DNA of 64,000 nt from assembly GCF_014651375.1 (NCBI RefSeq), contig NZ_BMWT01000001.1, positions 794,501 to 858,500 on the forward strand, given 5' to 3'. Below the pieces are notes generated by a model. The model worked only from the letters and a program-made list of their open reading frames with translations, made no database searches and was not told the DNA's origin. A program made the translations under genes and the position numbers. This DNA is from Tateyamaria omphalii (GTDB lineage: Bacteria > Pseudomonadota > Alphaproteobacteria > Rhodobacterales > Rhodobacteraceae). Below are positions 27,672-35,654 of this stretch, in pieces (position 1 is the first letter of the stretch; every line of letters starts with the position of its first letter).

Positions 27672-28360
27672 TCGGCTGCGTCCTTCACCGGCCCCGCAAT
27701 CCAACCGTCGGCAAGCTCAATCACACGGTCACAACGCGCGGCCAGATCGGGCGCATGTGTCACAAGCACAAGTGTTGCGCCGTGCCGGTCGCGCAGGGCA
27801 AAGAGCAGGTCCATGATCGCTTGCCCGTTGGCGCCGTCCAGGTTGCCTGTCGGTTCATCCGCCAGCAAAATCTCGGGCCGTGTGACAAGCGCGCGGGCCA
27901 ATGCAACCCGTTGTTGCTCGCCCCCGGACATCTGGCTTGGGTAGTGGCCGCTGCGGTGGGCAAGGCCCACGGCGTCCAACTCTGCCTCGGCCCGGTCGAA
28001 TGCGTCGCGCGCGCCCGCCAATTCCAAAGGCGTTGCCACGTTTTCAAGGGCGGTCATCGTTGGGATCAGGTGAAAGCTCTGGAACACGACGCCCATGTGA
28101 CCACGGCGAAAGCGGGCGAGCGCGTCTTCGTTCATGTTGGTCAGATCCTGGCCAAGCGCGGTGATGCTGCCGCCTGTTGCACGTTCCAACCCGCCCATCA
28201 CCATAAGCAAGGACGACTTGCCAGATCCCGAAGGCCCCACCAATCCAACCGTTTCGCCCTTAGCAACATCCAGGGTGATCCCATGCAGGATATCCACCCG
28301 TCCGGCATTGCCATCCAGACTAAGTGCTGCATTTTTGAGTGATAGGGCTGGATCGGGCAT
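27668..28360 (-). CDS. ybbA: ABC transporter ATP-binding protein, YbbA/LolD type
   Basis: 230-aa ATPase of the LolD/MacB/YbbA group. Walker A GLVGPSGSGKSSLL, Q-loop VFQSFHLIPTMTALENV, signature QMSGGEQQRVALARAL and Walker B EILLADEPTGNLD are intact. Energises the permease encoded next to it. It is divergent from tesA with a 50-base shared promoter gap, the same arrangement as in E. coli. Confidence 0.93.
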   Translation of the reverse strand: MPDPALSLKNAALSLDGNAGRVDILHGITLDVAKGETVGLVGPSGSGKSSLLMVMGGLERATGGSITALGQDLTNMNEDALARFRRGHMGVVFQSFHLIPTMTALENVATPLELAGARDAFDRAEAELDAVGLAHRSGHYPSQMSGGEQQRVALARALVTRPEILLADEPTGNLDGANGQAIMDLLFALRDRHGATLVLVTHAPDLAARCDRVIELADGWIAGPVKDAAE

Positions 28361-28410
28361 GCTCGGTGGCCTTTATATCGTCTACGGGGTCATATGGAGA
28401 TCGGATCAAC

Positions 28411-29046
28411 ATGAGCAAGGTGGCAGGTGCAATTGTCATTGGTCTTTGGGCGGGGACAGCTTGGGCCGAAACAGTAACAATTGCAGCGTTGGGCGACAGT
28501 CTGACTCACGGCTACGGCCTTCCCGTCGAACAGGGGTTCGTACCCCAGCTTGAGGCGTGGTTGGAAGACGCCGGTCATGATGTCGACATCATCAATGCGG
28601 GTGTGTCCGGGGACACGACGCAAGGCGGCTTGAGCCGGGTGGACTGGACCCTGACACCCGAGGTGGACGCGATGATCGTGACGCTGGGCGGCAATGACCT
28701 TTTACGTGGAATTGATCCGGATGTGAGCCGTCAGAACCTTGAAGGCATTGTACAGGCGGGCCTGGACGCGGATGTCGAGGTGCTTTTGGTCGGGATGCGC
28801 GCACCGCTGAACTACGGACCTGATTACAAACAGGCATTTGACGCGATGTTTCCCGCAATTGCGTCCAGCTACGGCACGCTTCACTTCGAGGATTTCTTCA
28901 TAGGCCTGGGTGGATCGGAAAGCGATCCCGCCGATGTGCAGGCGTTCATGCAACCGGATGGCATTCACCCGAATGCACTTGGTATTGAACGGATCGTTGA
29001 AAAGGTGGGCCCCAGCGTTGAGGCGCTGATTGCCCAAATCGAGTAA
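28411..29046 (+). CDS. tesA: Arylesterase / lysophospholipase L1-like SGNH hydrolase
   Basis: 211-aa periplasmic hydrolase. Signal peptide at residues 1–19 (VAGAIVIGLWAGTAWA), then the SGNH blocks: IAALGDSLTHGYG (Ser), INAGVSGDTTQGG (Gly), TLGGNDLLRG (Asn) and DGIHPNALG (Asp/His). Matches TesA, a thioesterase/protease/lysophospholipase. The start at 28411 is chosen because the signal peptide begins there; the longer frame from 28339 crosses into the divergent ATPase gene. Confidence 0.93.
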   Translation: MSKVAGAIVIGLWAGTAWAETVTIAALGDSLTHGYGLPVEQGFVPQLEAWLEDAGHDVDIINAGVSGDTTQGGLSRVDWTLTPEVDAMIVTLGGNDLLRGIDPDVSRQNLEGIVQAGLDADVEVLLVGMRAPLNYGPDYKQAFDAMFPAIASSYGTLHFEDFFIGLGGSESDPADVQAFMQPDGIHPNALGIERIVEKVGPSVEALIAQIE

Positions 29047-29048
29047 CG

Positions 29049-29663
29049 ATGCCGGGGCGGTTTTTCTTTACCGACCCTCTGTCGGAATTGACCGATGCCC
29101 TCGGTGTCCCCGCGGGGACAGTCGGCAATGAGCCTGCGCGATACAACATTTCGCCAGGCCAGGAGATCGTCGTGTTTGACGGCGCATTGAAACGCATGCG
29201 GTGGGGCATCGTGCCGGTCGGGCGCGTAAATTCGCGGGGCCGCCCGGTGATGGAGCAGATCATCAATGCCCGGTCCGAAACCGTGTTCGACAAGTCGGCT
29301 TTTGATGGTGTGGGTCGCGCCGTGATCCCGGTCAACGGTTGGTACGAATGGACCGGTGAAAAACGGAAGAAGACGGCGTGGCGGATTGCGCCTGAAGGGG
29401 GCGGGTTCTTGTACTTCGCGGCCATCACGGATGTCTGGACCGCTCCGGGTGGTTTGCAGGTGCCACAGGCCGCGGCCGTGACCTGCGCGCCAAATGCGGA
29501 TGTTGCCCCTATTCATCACCGCATGGGTGTGTTGCTGGCGCGCGATGATATCCAGGTATGGATCGGGGATGATCTTGAGGCCGCCAAGGCCTTGATGGTG
29601 CCCTGGCCGGACGGTCGGCTTTTCATTGAAGAAGCGGCGGATGTCGATTGGACCGGCCCGTGA
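29049..29663 (+). CDS. SRAP (YedK/HMCES-like) protein lacking the catalytic Cys2
   Basis: 204 aa. SRAP-domain proteins shield abasic sites in single-stranded DNA through a thiazolidine crosslink made by Cys2, exposed after Met removal. The domain is otherwise complete: NARSETVFDKSAF (Asn), PVNGWYEWTG (catalytic Glu), PIHHRMGVLL (active-site His). The N-terminus, however, reads MPGRFFFTD (ATG CCG GGG CGG), Pro in place of Cys. Two bases separate it from tesA. Either an inactive/alternative-chemistry SRAP subfamily or a non-covalent binder. Confidence 0.85.
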   Translation: MPGRFFFTDPLSELTDALGVPAGTVGNEPARYNISPGQEIVVFDGALKRMRWGIVPVGRVNSRGRPVMEQIINARSETVFDKSAFDGVGRAVIPVNGWYEWTGEKRKKTAWRIAPEGGGFLYFAAITDVWTAPGGLQVPQAAAVTCAPNADVAPIHHRMGVLLARDDIQVWIGDDLEAAKALMVPWPDGRLFIEEAADVDWTGP

Positions 29664-29689
29664 TCCGATAGACGCTGCGCGACGCCATT

Positions 29690-29751
29690 ATTTTGGGGGC
29701 TCTGCCCTGTCGCTGCCGCGACTCCCCGTGGTATTTTCAGTCAGAAGAAAG
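29690..29751 (+). repeat. Intergenic repeat CCCCGTGGTATTTTC…CAGAAGAAA (copy A)
   Basis: GGGGGCTCTGCCCT, then CTCCCCGTGGTATTTTCAG and TCAGAAGAAAGAG in the gap after the SRAP gene. The same layout (GGGGCTCTGCCCC, CCCCGTGGTATTTTTCG, TCAGAAGAAACAG) occurs at 35655–35703. A GC hairpin followed by a TATTTTT run suggests terminator activity, but the conserved AGAAGAAA tail is unexplained. Confidence 0.55.
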
Positions 29752-29796
29752 AGACTGATGCGCAGATTTGATGCAAGGCGCCGTGATCTGTTCTCA

Positions 29797-29834
29797 TCAA
29801 AAGAAAAGGCGGCGCACATCAATGTGCACCGCCT
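29797..29834 (-). terminator. Rho-independent terminator of the cold-shock gene
   Basis: On the minus strand AGGCGGTGCACA pairs with TGTGCGCCGCCT (29834 to 29807, one G·U), followed by TTTTCTTTT. It starts 26 bases after the stop of the cold-shock gene. Confidence 0.85.
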
Positions 29835-29860
29835 GAAAATCTTGTGAAGCCTCAGGCCAA

Positions 29861-30067
29861 TCAGGCCAGAGCGATATTCACAGCGCTTTCGCGACCATCA
29901 CGGCCGGATTCCAGGTCGAAAGTGACCTTCTGGTTGTCGGCCAGGCCGGTGAGGCCCGAACGCTCGACAGCCGAAATGTGTACAAAGATATCTTTGCCGC
30001 CATCTTCGGGTGCAATAAAGCCGTAGCCTTTGGTTGTGTTGAACCATTTGACGGTGCCGTTGGCCAT
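29861..30067 (-). CDS. Cold-shock protein (CspA family)
   Basis: 68 aa, the full length of a single cold-shock domain. GTVKWFNTTKGYGFI is RNP1-like and DIFVHISAVERSGL contains RNP2; it binds single-stranded RNA/DNA as a chaperone. AGGAG lies ten bases before the ATG. A rho-independent terminator follows. The ~230 bases upstream (30068–30290) are unusually long and may hold a structured 5' UTR, as in many csp genes. Confidence 0.95.
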   Translation of the reverse strand: MANGTVKWFNTTKGYGFIAPEDGGKDIFVHISAVERSGLTGLADNQKVTFDLESGRDGRESAVNIALA

Positions 30068-30290
30068 CGTCGTTACTCCTGTGTGGTGCTGCCCGCAACA
30101 TGCGGCAGCCTTGGCGTCGTCAATAGATCGAATGACTGAGCCGTAAGGAGCAGTGGGTCGATAGATGAGGTAGCACGGCGACATATGGCACCGTTTGGCG
30201 GCATTGCAAGGCTTTCCGCTGTGCTTTTCGCAATCCGGCAAGGTGCCGCTTATTTGTGCACCTACCGCAAATCCATTGGGGCTTCACTTT
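30068..30290. other. Intergenic region between csp and preT without a gene
   Basis: About 220 bases up to the operator-like site at 30291. No reading frame here looks real. It is AT-richer than its surroundings and must contain the csp promoter and leader (minus strand) and the preT promoter (plus strand). No strong hairpin was found by eye. Confidence 0.5.
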
Positions 30291-30306
30291 TTTACCAGTT
30301 GATAAA
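30291..30306. promoter_or_regulatory. RutR-like operator upstream of preT
   Basis: TTTACCAGTTGATAAA, a degenerate palindrome 54 bases before the preT start. It resembles the site at 34037 and the E. coli RutR consensus TTGACCA-NN-TGGTCAA (matches 10–11 of 14 defined positions). A RutR-like TetR gene lies in the same cluster. Confidence 0.5.
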
Positions 30307-30359
30307 ATTTTGAACCTGTGAGACCGTTTCAAGCGAACGAATGTTGCGATGGAGCGGAC

Positions 30360-31682
30360 ATGACGCAATCTCCTTTCTCACCTGGTGTGGCGGCGGGCCG
30401 TCTGGATGATGCGGCCTATTCCGAGAATTTTTCTGACCTACATCCGGCTCTGGACCCGCATGAAGCGCTTGTCGCGGCGGACAGGTGTTACTTCTGCCAC
30501 GATGCCCCCTGCATCACGGCGTGCCCAACGGATATCGACATCCCACTGTTCATTCGCCAGATCGCGACCGGTACCCCGGACGCAGCAGCAAAGACGATTC
30601 TGAGCCAGAACATCATGGGCGGTATGTGCGCCCGTGTGTGCCCGACCGAGACGCTCTGCGAAGAAGCCTGTGTACGCGAGATGGCAGAGGGCAAGCCGGT
30701 CAAGATCGGGCAGCTACAGCGTTATGCCACGGATCATTTGCAGGAGCAGGGTATTCATCCGTTCTCCCGTGCTGCGGTCACCGGCAAGACGGTGGCCGTG
30801 GTGGGGGCGGGACCTGCGGGTCTGTCCTGTGCCCATCGGTTGGCGATGCTGGGTCACGATGTGACTGCTTATGATGCGCGGGCCAAGGCCGGCGGGCTGA
30901 ACGAATATGGCATCGCCGCCTACAAGACGCCCGAAGGGTTTGCGCAGGCCGAGGTGGATTGGTTGCTTCAGATTGGGGGCATCACGCTTGAGCATGGCAA
31001 AGCGCTGGGTGCGGATGTCAGCCTTGATCAGTTGAAATCCGAGTTCGACGCCGTCTTTCTCGGGATGGGCCTTGGCGGTGTGAATGCCTTGAACGTAGAG
31101 GGCGGCGACAAGGCTGGAGTGTCGGATGCCGTTGATTTTATCGCCGACCTGCGACAGGCATCTGATCTGGGTGCGCTGCCTGTTGGTCGTGATGTCGTCG
31201 TGATTGGCGGTGGTATGACAGCCGTGGATGCTGCTGTACAATCCAAGCTGTTGGGCGCCTTGAACGTGACACTGGCCTATAGACGCGGGCGGGACCGCAT
31301 GAACGCAAGCGTGTTTGAACAGGATCTTGCCGCCTCAAAAGGGGTGCGCATCATGACGAATGTGGTGCCCAAGGCGCTGCACGGAAACGGTGCGGTACAG
31401 GAGATCGAGTTTGAGTACGTCACCGACGATATGACCGGTACAGGTGAAACTGTCCGGATCCCTGCGGATCAGGTTTTGCGCGCGATTGGTCAGACGTTGA
31501 AAGGCGATGGGTTGCCCGACCTGGAAGGCGGCAAGATCGCCGTAGCCGGCGCTGGTCGTACATCAGTGACCGGGGTCTGGGCCGGGGGCGACTGTGCCTC
31601 GGGTGGCGATGACCTGACCGTAACGGCCGTGGCCGAGGGGCGCGATGCGGCGATGGATATTCATGCAAGCCTGATGGGCTGA
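30360..31682 (+). CDS. preT: NAD(P)-dependent dihydropyrimidine dehydrogenase, subunit PreT
   Basis: 440-aa flavoprotein subunit of the enzyme that reduces uracil or thymine to the 5,6-dihydro form. The N-terminal Fe-S domain has CYFCHDAPCITACPTDID and GGMCARVCPTETLCEEAC; then the FAD site VAVVGAGPAGLSCAHRL near 145 and the NAD(P) site VVVIGGGMTAVDAAVQ near 285. Together with PreA it corresponds to the two halves of mammalian DPYD. The ATG at 30360 has GGAGCG upstream. Followed after 15 bases by preA; a RutR-like site lies in the promoter region. Confidence 0.95.
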   Translation: MTQSPFSPGVAAGRLDDAAYSENFSDLHPALDPHEALVAADRCYFCHDAPCITACPTDIDIPLFIRQIATGTPDAAAKTILSQNIMGGMCARVCPTETLCEEACVREMAEGKPVKIGQLQRYATDHLQEQGIHPFSRAAVTGKTVAVVGAGPAGLSCAHRLAMLGHDVTAYDARAKAGGLNEYGIAAYKTPEGFAQAEVDWLLQIGGITLEHGKALGADVSLDQLKSEFDAVFLGMGLGGVNALNVEGGDKAGVSDAVDFIADLRQASDLGALPVGRDVVVIGGGMTAVDAAVQSKLLGALNVTLAYRRGRDRMNASVFEQDLAASKGVRIMTNVVPKALHGNGAVQEIEFEYVTDDMTGTGETVRIPADQVLRAIGQTLKGDGLPDLEGGKIAVAGAGRTSVTGVWAGGDCASGGDDLTVTAVAEGRDAAMDIHASLMG

Positions 31683-31697
31683 GCGGAGGAGAGACAG

Positions 31698-33002
31698 ATG
31701 GCAAACCTTCAAAGCAACTTCATCGGGATCAAGTCACCCAACCCGTTCTGGCTGGCGTCGGCCCCGCCCACGGATAAGGAATACAACGTGCGTCGTGCGT
31801 TCGAGGCCGGATGGGGCGGTGTTGTCTGGAAGACACTGGGCGAAGCAGGCCCTCCCGTCGTTAACGTCAATGGCCCGCGTTATGGCGCGATCTATGGTGC
31901 CGACCGACGCCTGTTGGGCCTGAACAACATCGAGTTGATCACGGACCGACCTCTTGAGGTGAACCTGCAAGAGATCAAGGCGGTCAAGCGGGACTACCCT
32001 GATCGTGCGATGGTCGTGTCTTTAATGGTGCCTTGCGAGGAAGATCCATGGGCCCGTATTCTGCCTTTAGTCGAGGAGACAGGTGCCGATGGGGTTGAGC
32101 TGAATTTCGGCTGCCCGCACGGGATGTCCGAGCGCGGTATGGGGTCCGCTGTTGGGCAGGTGCCTGAGTACATTGAGATGGTCACGCGTTGGGTCAAAAA
32201 GCACACGCGCATGCCTGTGATCGTAAAGCTGACACCAAATATTACCGACGTTCGCAAACCGGCCGCTGCCGCCAAAGCGGGTGGCGCTGATGCGGTGTCG
32301 CTGATCAACACGATCAACTCGATCACGTCGGTGGATCTGGACCTGTTCTCGCCGGAACCGACGATTGACGGGAAGGGTGCGCATGGCGGCTATTGTGGCC
32401 CGGCGGTCAAACCCATTGCCCTTAATATGGTGGCTGAGATTGCGCGAGATCCGTCTCTGCGCGATGTACCCATCAGCGGCATTGGCGGGGTGACCACCTG
32501 GAAGGATGCGGCGGAGTTCCTCGCCCTCGGGGCTGGCAATGTCCAGGTCTGCACAGCGGCCATGACCTATGGTTTCAAAATTGTGCAAGAGATGATTTCG
32601 GGCCTGTCCGACTACATGGATGACAAGGGCCTCGCGTCGGTGGATGAGCTTGTGGGTCGCGCTGTGCCAAACGTGACGGACTGGCAGTATCTGAACCTGA
32701 ACTACGTGAGCAAGGCGAAGATCAATCAGGATCTCTGCATCTCTTGCGGTCGTTGCTATGCGGCGTGCGAGGACACGTCACACCAGGCCATCTCGATGTC
32801 CGATGATCGTGTGTTCGAAGTCATCGACGATGAATGCGTGGCGTGCAACCTGTGCGTTAACGTCTGCCCAGTGGAAAACTGCATCACGATGGAGGCGATG
32901 GAGCCTGGCCTGATCGACCCGCGAACAGGAAAGGTCGTCGAGCCCGACTATGCCAATTGGACCACGCATCCGAACAACCCATCGGCGACGGCAGCGGAAT
33001 AG
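31698..33002 (+). CDS. preA: NAD-dependent dihydropyrimidine dehydrogenase, subunit PreA
   Basis: 434-aa catalytic subunit. The FMN TIM-barrel (1–~320) carries the pyrimidine-binding segments NPFWLASAPPTDKEYNV and VELNFGCPHGMSERGMG (the mobile loop with active-site Cys in DPYD), and VSLINTINSITSVDLD. The C-terminal two-cluster ferredoxin domain has CISCGRCYAAC and CVACNLCVNVCPVENC. GGAGGAGAG precedes the ATG. First step of the reductive pyrimidine pathway; the next two enzymes are encoded at 34–37 kb. Confidence 0.96.
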   Translation: MANLQSNFIGIKSPNPFWLASAPPTDKEYNVRRAFEAGWGGVVWKTLGEAGPPVVNVNGPRYGAIYGADRRLLGLNNIELITDRPLEVNLQEIKAVKRDYPDRAMVVSLMVPCEEDPWARILPLVEETGADGVELNFGCPHGMSERGMGSAVGQVPEYIEMVTRWVKKHTRMPVIVKLTPNITDVRKPAAAAKAGGADAVSLINTINSITSVDLDLFSPEPTIDGKGAHGGYCGPAVKPIALNMVAEIARDPSLRDVPISGIGGVTTWKDAAEFLALGAGNVQVCTAAMTYGFKIVQEMISGLSDYMDDKGLASVDELVGRAVPNVTDWQYLNLNYVSKAKINQDLCISCGRCYAACEDTSHQAISMSDDRVFEVIDDECVACNLCVNVCPVENCITMEAMEPGLIDPRTGKVVEPDYANWTTHPNNPSATAAE

Positions 33003-33052
33003 ATTTTTCGAACGAAAAATCTTGGGCATGAGAAAATTCTGCGAATTTTCTC
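33002..33052. repeat. Two adjacent AT-rich palindromes after preA (copy 2 of the AGAAAATTC element)
   Basis: GATTTTTCGAACGAAAAATC (33002–33021) is a perfect 20-base palindrome touching the preA stop. GAGAAAATTC–TGC–GAATTTTCTC (33030–33052) is the longer twin of the element at 15527. The second overlaps the stop codon of the minus-strand 76-aa gene. Likely a bidirectional terminator region between convergent genes. Confidence 0.7.
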
Positions 33053-33281
33053 AGAACAGAAGACGGATCGGTCCGTTGTGGCAAACAACGACCAGTTGAT
33101 CTGCGGTTTCAATCAAATGGTAGCCGCGCCTGCGGACCTCCATTTCGAATTGCGTGCGACCAACTTCGCGGTGGACCCAGGCAATGGAACGTCGAACAAC
33201 GGCACCTTTGCGCGCGGCTTTCGACGAAAAAAGTTGTTCTACCCAAGTCTCATTCGGGGGTGCGGTTCGGCTGCTATACAT
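33051..33281 (-). CDS. Small conserved-looking protein (76 aa)
   Basis: From the ATG at 33281: soluble and basic, containing WVEQLFSSKAARKGAVVRRS, IAWVHREVGR and a C-terminal VRRRGYHLIETADQLVVVCH ending GPIRLLF. I recall similar small proteins in Rhodobacterales, sometimes mislabelled as phosphoribosylanthranilate isomerase; the length and motifs do not support that enzyme. It follows the TetR gene by 34 bases on the same strand and may be co-transcribed. The ribosome-binding site is weak. Function unknown. Confidence 0.6.
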   Translation of the reverse strand: MYSSRTAPPNETWVEQLFSSKAARKGAVVRRSIAWVHREVGRTQFEMEVRRRGYHLIETADQLVVVCHNGPIRLLF

Positions 33282-33315
33282 GGCAGAACCGTCACAGAAA
33301 CGGGTTAACAAGTCC

Positions 33316-33927
33316 TCAAGGGGCGAGCAGGCTGCGGTACATCTGATCGAGAAACCGGGCTGCGCTGTCATGTGGATCATCGTCCAAAAGCGTGCGCACT
33401 TGCGTGTCGAAATCAGCGTAGTGTTGGGTTGTGGCCCAGATTGAAAAAACAAGGTGGCGCGGATCGACTTGCGCCAGCTTTCCCTCATTCATCCACGCCT
33501 GGATAATCGCACATTTCTCGTCGAACAGCGGTTTCAGATCGGCGCGCAAATGCGGAAGCATGCGTGGGGCGCCCTGCAGGATTTCGCCGGCGAACAAGCG
33601 GCTTTCGCGGGGCAGATCGCGGGACATGTCGAGCTTGCGTTGCACATAGTCCAGCAATTCTGTCATCGGATCGCCCGAAGCATCCATTTCGACCAGCGGG
33701 TCCAGCCACGTCTCCATCAACTGGTTCAGCAATGTGACGTGTATTTCTTCTTTGCCGGCAAAATAGTAGAGAATGTTGGGCTTCGACAGTCCGGCTGCTT
33801 CTGCAATCTGATCAAGTGTCGCGCCGCGATAGCCATGGGCCGAGAAGACATCAAGAGCCGCATCCAGGATCAGGCTGCGATTGCGCATCTGAATGCGGCT
33901 GGGTTTTTTCGATGTACCGTCGGCCAT
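33316..33927 (-). CDS. TetR-family regulator, RutR-like
   Basis: 203 aa. The N-terminal helix-turn-helix lies at ~20–65 (ILDAALDVFSAHGYRGATLD and QIAEAAGLSKPNILYYFAGK). The C-terminal part (ESRLFAGEILQGAPRMLPHL and HLVFSIWATTQHYADFDTQV) follows the YcdC/RutR effector domain, which binds uracil or thymine. It is divergent from the beta-ureidopropionase gene, and a good RutR-type palindrome lies between them at 34037, consistent with autoregulation and pyrimidine-responsive control of the cluster. Confidence 0.85.
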   Translation of the reverse strand: MADGTSKKPSRIQMRNRSLILDAALDVFSAHGYRGATLDQIAEAAGLSKPNILYYFAGKEEIHVTLLNQLMETWLDPLVEMDASGDPMTELLDYVQRKLDMSRDLPRESRLFAGEILQGAPRMLPHLRADLKPLFDEKCAIIQAWMNEGKLAQVDPRHLVFSIWATTQHYADFDTQVRTLLDDDPHDSAARFLDQMYRSLLAP

Positions 33928-34036
33928 AGACGATCCTCATGTCCGGGTCTGCTGCAAGTCTAGGCAGATGAGGGTTGCTTGGGCAATTCTCTTCAAAGCA
34001 GTTCTTGACAGAAATGCATCGGCTGGCAATCGTAGC

Positions 34037-34053
34037 TTTACCAATTGGTCAAA
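34037..34053. promoter_or_regulatory. RutR-like operator between the TetR and amidohydrolase genes
   Basis: TTTACCAATTGGTCAAA: the core ACCAATTGGT is a perfect palindrome, and the whole site differs from the RutR consensus TTGACCA-NN-TGGTCAA at one defined position. It lies 34 bases before the amidohydrolase start and 110 bases upstream of the divergent tetR start. Confidence 0.65.
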
Positions 34054-34086
34054 AAGTGAACGACCATCGGCAAAAGGGGACATCAC

Positions 34087-35337
34087 ATGGCGGCACCGGG
34101 CGAAAATCTTCGGATCAACGGAGAGCGGCTGTGGGATAGCCTGATGGAAATGGCCAAGATCGGTCCCGGCGTGGCCGGTGGCAACAATCGCCAAACCCTG
34201 ACCGACGAAGATGCCGAAGGGCGCGCACTGTTTCAAAGCTGGTGCGAGGCGGCGGGCTGCACGATGGGTGTGGACCAGATGGGTAACATGTTCGCGCGGC
34301 GTGAGGGTACGGACCCCGATGCGCTGCCGGTCTATGTGGGTAGCCACCTTGATACACAGCCGACTGGCGGCAAATATGACGGCGTGCTGGGCGTGCTGGG
34401 TGGCCTGGAGATCATCCGCACACTCAACGATCTGGATGTGAAAACGAAGCACCCGATCGTCGTGACGAACTTCACCAACGAGGAAGGCACGCGCTACGCC
34501 CCCGCAATGCTGTCGTCCGGCGTGTTCGCTGGCATCCATACGCAAGACTGGGCCTATGACCGCGAGGACGCGGAAGGCAAAAAATTTGGCGACGAGTTGA
34601 AGCGCATCGGCTGGCGTGGAGACGAAGAGGTTGGCGCCCGCAAGATGCACGCGTTTTTCGAGCTGCACATCGAACAAGGGCCCATTCTGGAGTCGGAAAA
34701 CAAGGACATTGGCGTTGTCACCCATGGCCAGGGGCTGAGCTGGACCGAGGTCACGATCACCGGCAAGGACAGCCACACCGGCTCAACGCCAATGCCGATG
34801 CGTAGGAATGCGGGGCTCGGCATGGCGCGCGTGCTGGAGAAGGTTGATGAGATCGCTTGGTCGCACAAACCCCATGCGGTTGGCGCCGCGGGGCATATCG
34901 ACGTCTACCCGAACTCGCGCAACGTGATCCCAGGCAAGGTTGTGTTCACCGTCGATTTCCGTTCTCCCGAGCTTGAGGTGATCGAGGATATGGAGACGCG
35001 GCTGCGCCTCGAAGGCAAGAGGATTGCGGCCGAGATGGGACTCGAGATTACCTTTGAGAAGGTCGGTGGCTTCGATCCCGTGGCCTTTGACGATGGCTGT
35101 GTGACTGCCGTGCGGTCTGCCGCGGAACGGTTGGGTTACTCTCATCAGAACATCATTTCGGGGGCCGGGCATGATGCGTGCTGGATCAATCAGGTGGCAC
35201 CCACGGCCATGGTGATGTGCCCTTGCGTGGATGGGCTCAGCCACAATGAAGCTGAAGAAATTTCAAAAGAGTGGGCCTCGGCCGGTGCGGATGTTCTGAT
35301 GCATGCGGTTGTGGAAACGGCGGAGATCGTCGGGTGA
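34087..35337 (+). CDS. Zn-dependent amidohydrolase, beta-ureidopropionase (HyuC/AmaB type)
   Basis: 416-aa M20/M28-fold enzyme that would hydrolyse N-carbamoyl-beta-alanine to beta-alanine, CO2 and NH3, third step of the pathway. Metal ligands: GSHLDTQPTGGKYDGVLG (His, Asp), TNFTNEEGTRYAP (Glu), ELHIEQGPILE (His); later GAGHDACWI and MCPCVDGLSHNEAEE. Allantoate amidohydrolase and hydantoin-type carbamoylases share these motifs; linkage to preTA and hydA favours beta-ureidopropionase. A RutR-like operator precedes it. Confidence 0.9.
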   Translation: MAAPGENLRINGERLWDSLMEMAKIGPGVAGGNNRQTLTDEDAEGRALFQSWCEAAGCTMGVDQMGNMFARREGTDPDALPVYVGSHLDTQPTGGKYDGVLGVLGGLEIIRTLNDLDVKTKHPIVVTNFTNEEGTRYAPAMLSSGVFAGIHTQDWAYDREDAEGKKFGDELKRIGWRGDEEVGARKMHAFFELHIEQGPILESENKDIGVVTHGQGLSWTEVTITGKDSHTGSTPMPMRRNAGLGMARVLEKVDEIAWSHKPHAVGAAGHIDVYPNSRNVIPGKVVFTVDFRSPELEVIEDMETRLRLEGKRIAAEMGLEITFEKVGGFDPVAFDDGCVTAVRSAAERLGYSHQNIISGAGHDACWINQVAPTAMVMCPCVDGLSHNEAEEISKEWASAGADVLMHAVVETAEIVG

Positions 35338-35654
35338 TTGACCCGGACCTCAGCCTGGCCGACCGCATCGCCGACCTGGTGGCTGCAGAAGCACTGGATG
35401 CGCCGCGCGGATCAGAGGCGGAGCGAACGCTTGTCCAGGCCTTTGAAGACGCTTTGGTGCAGCCTTTTGAGACAAGTGTGAATTTCAGTGGGGGCATCAC
35501 GCAGCGGTGCTGGACCGTGACACGCAGCGATGGCGCCTATCGCGTGGTATTCTTGCCCCGCGCAGGGTACTTTTCGCTGTGTGTGGAGAGTGATTTCGGG
35601 CCTTTGGACATCGGTGTGCATGGGCCAGCGTTGGGGTGTTTTGCATCCGTTTGA
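35334..35654 (+). CDS. Hypothetical 106-aa protein in the pyrimidine cluster
   Basis: Starts at a GTG overlapping the amidohydrolase stop (GTGA), so it is translationally coupled. IDPDLSLADRIADLVAAEAL and SEAERTLVQAFEDALVQPFE look helical; the second half (VNFSGGITQRCWTVTRSDGA then YRVVFLPRAGYFSLC) looks like beta strands. No family recognised. Its placement between two pathway enzymes suggests a role in or around pyrimidine breakdown, but nothing in the sequence says what. Confidence 0.6.
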   Translation: MIDPDLSLADRIADLVAAEALDAPRGSEAERTLVQAFEDALVQPFETSVNFSGGITQRCWTVTRSDGAYRVVFLPRAGYFSLCVESDFGPLDIGVHGPALGCFASV

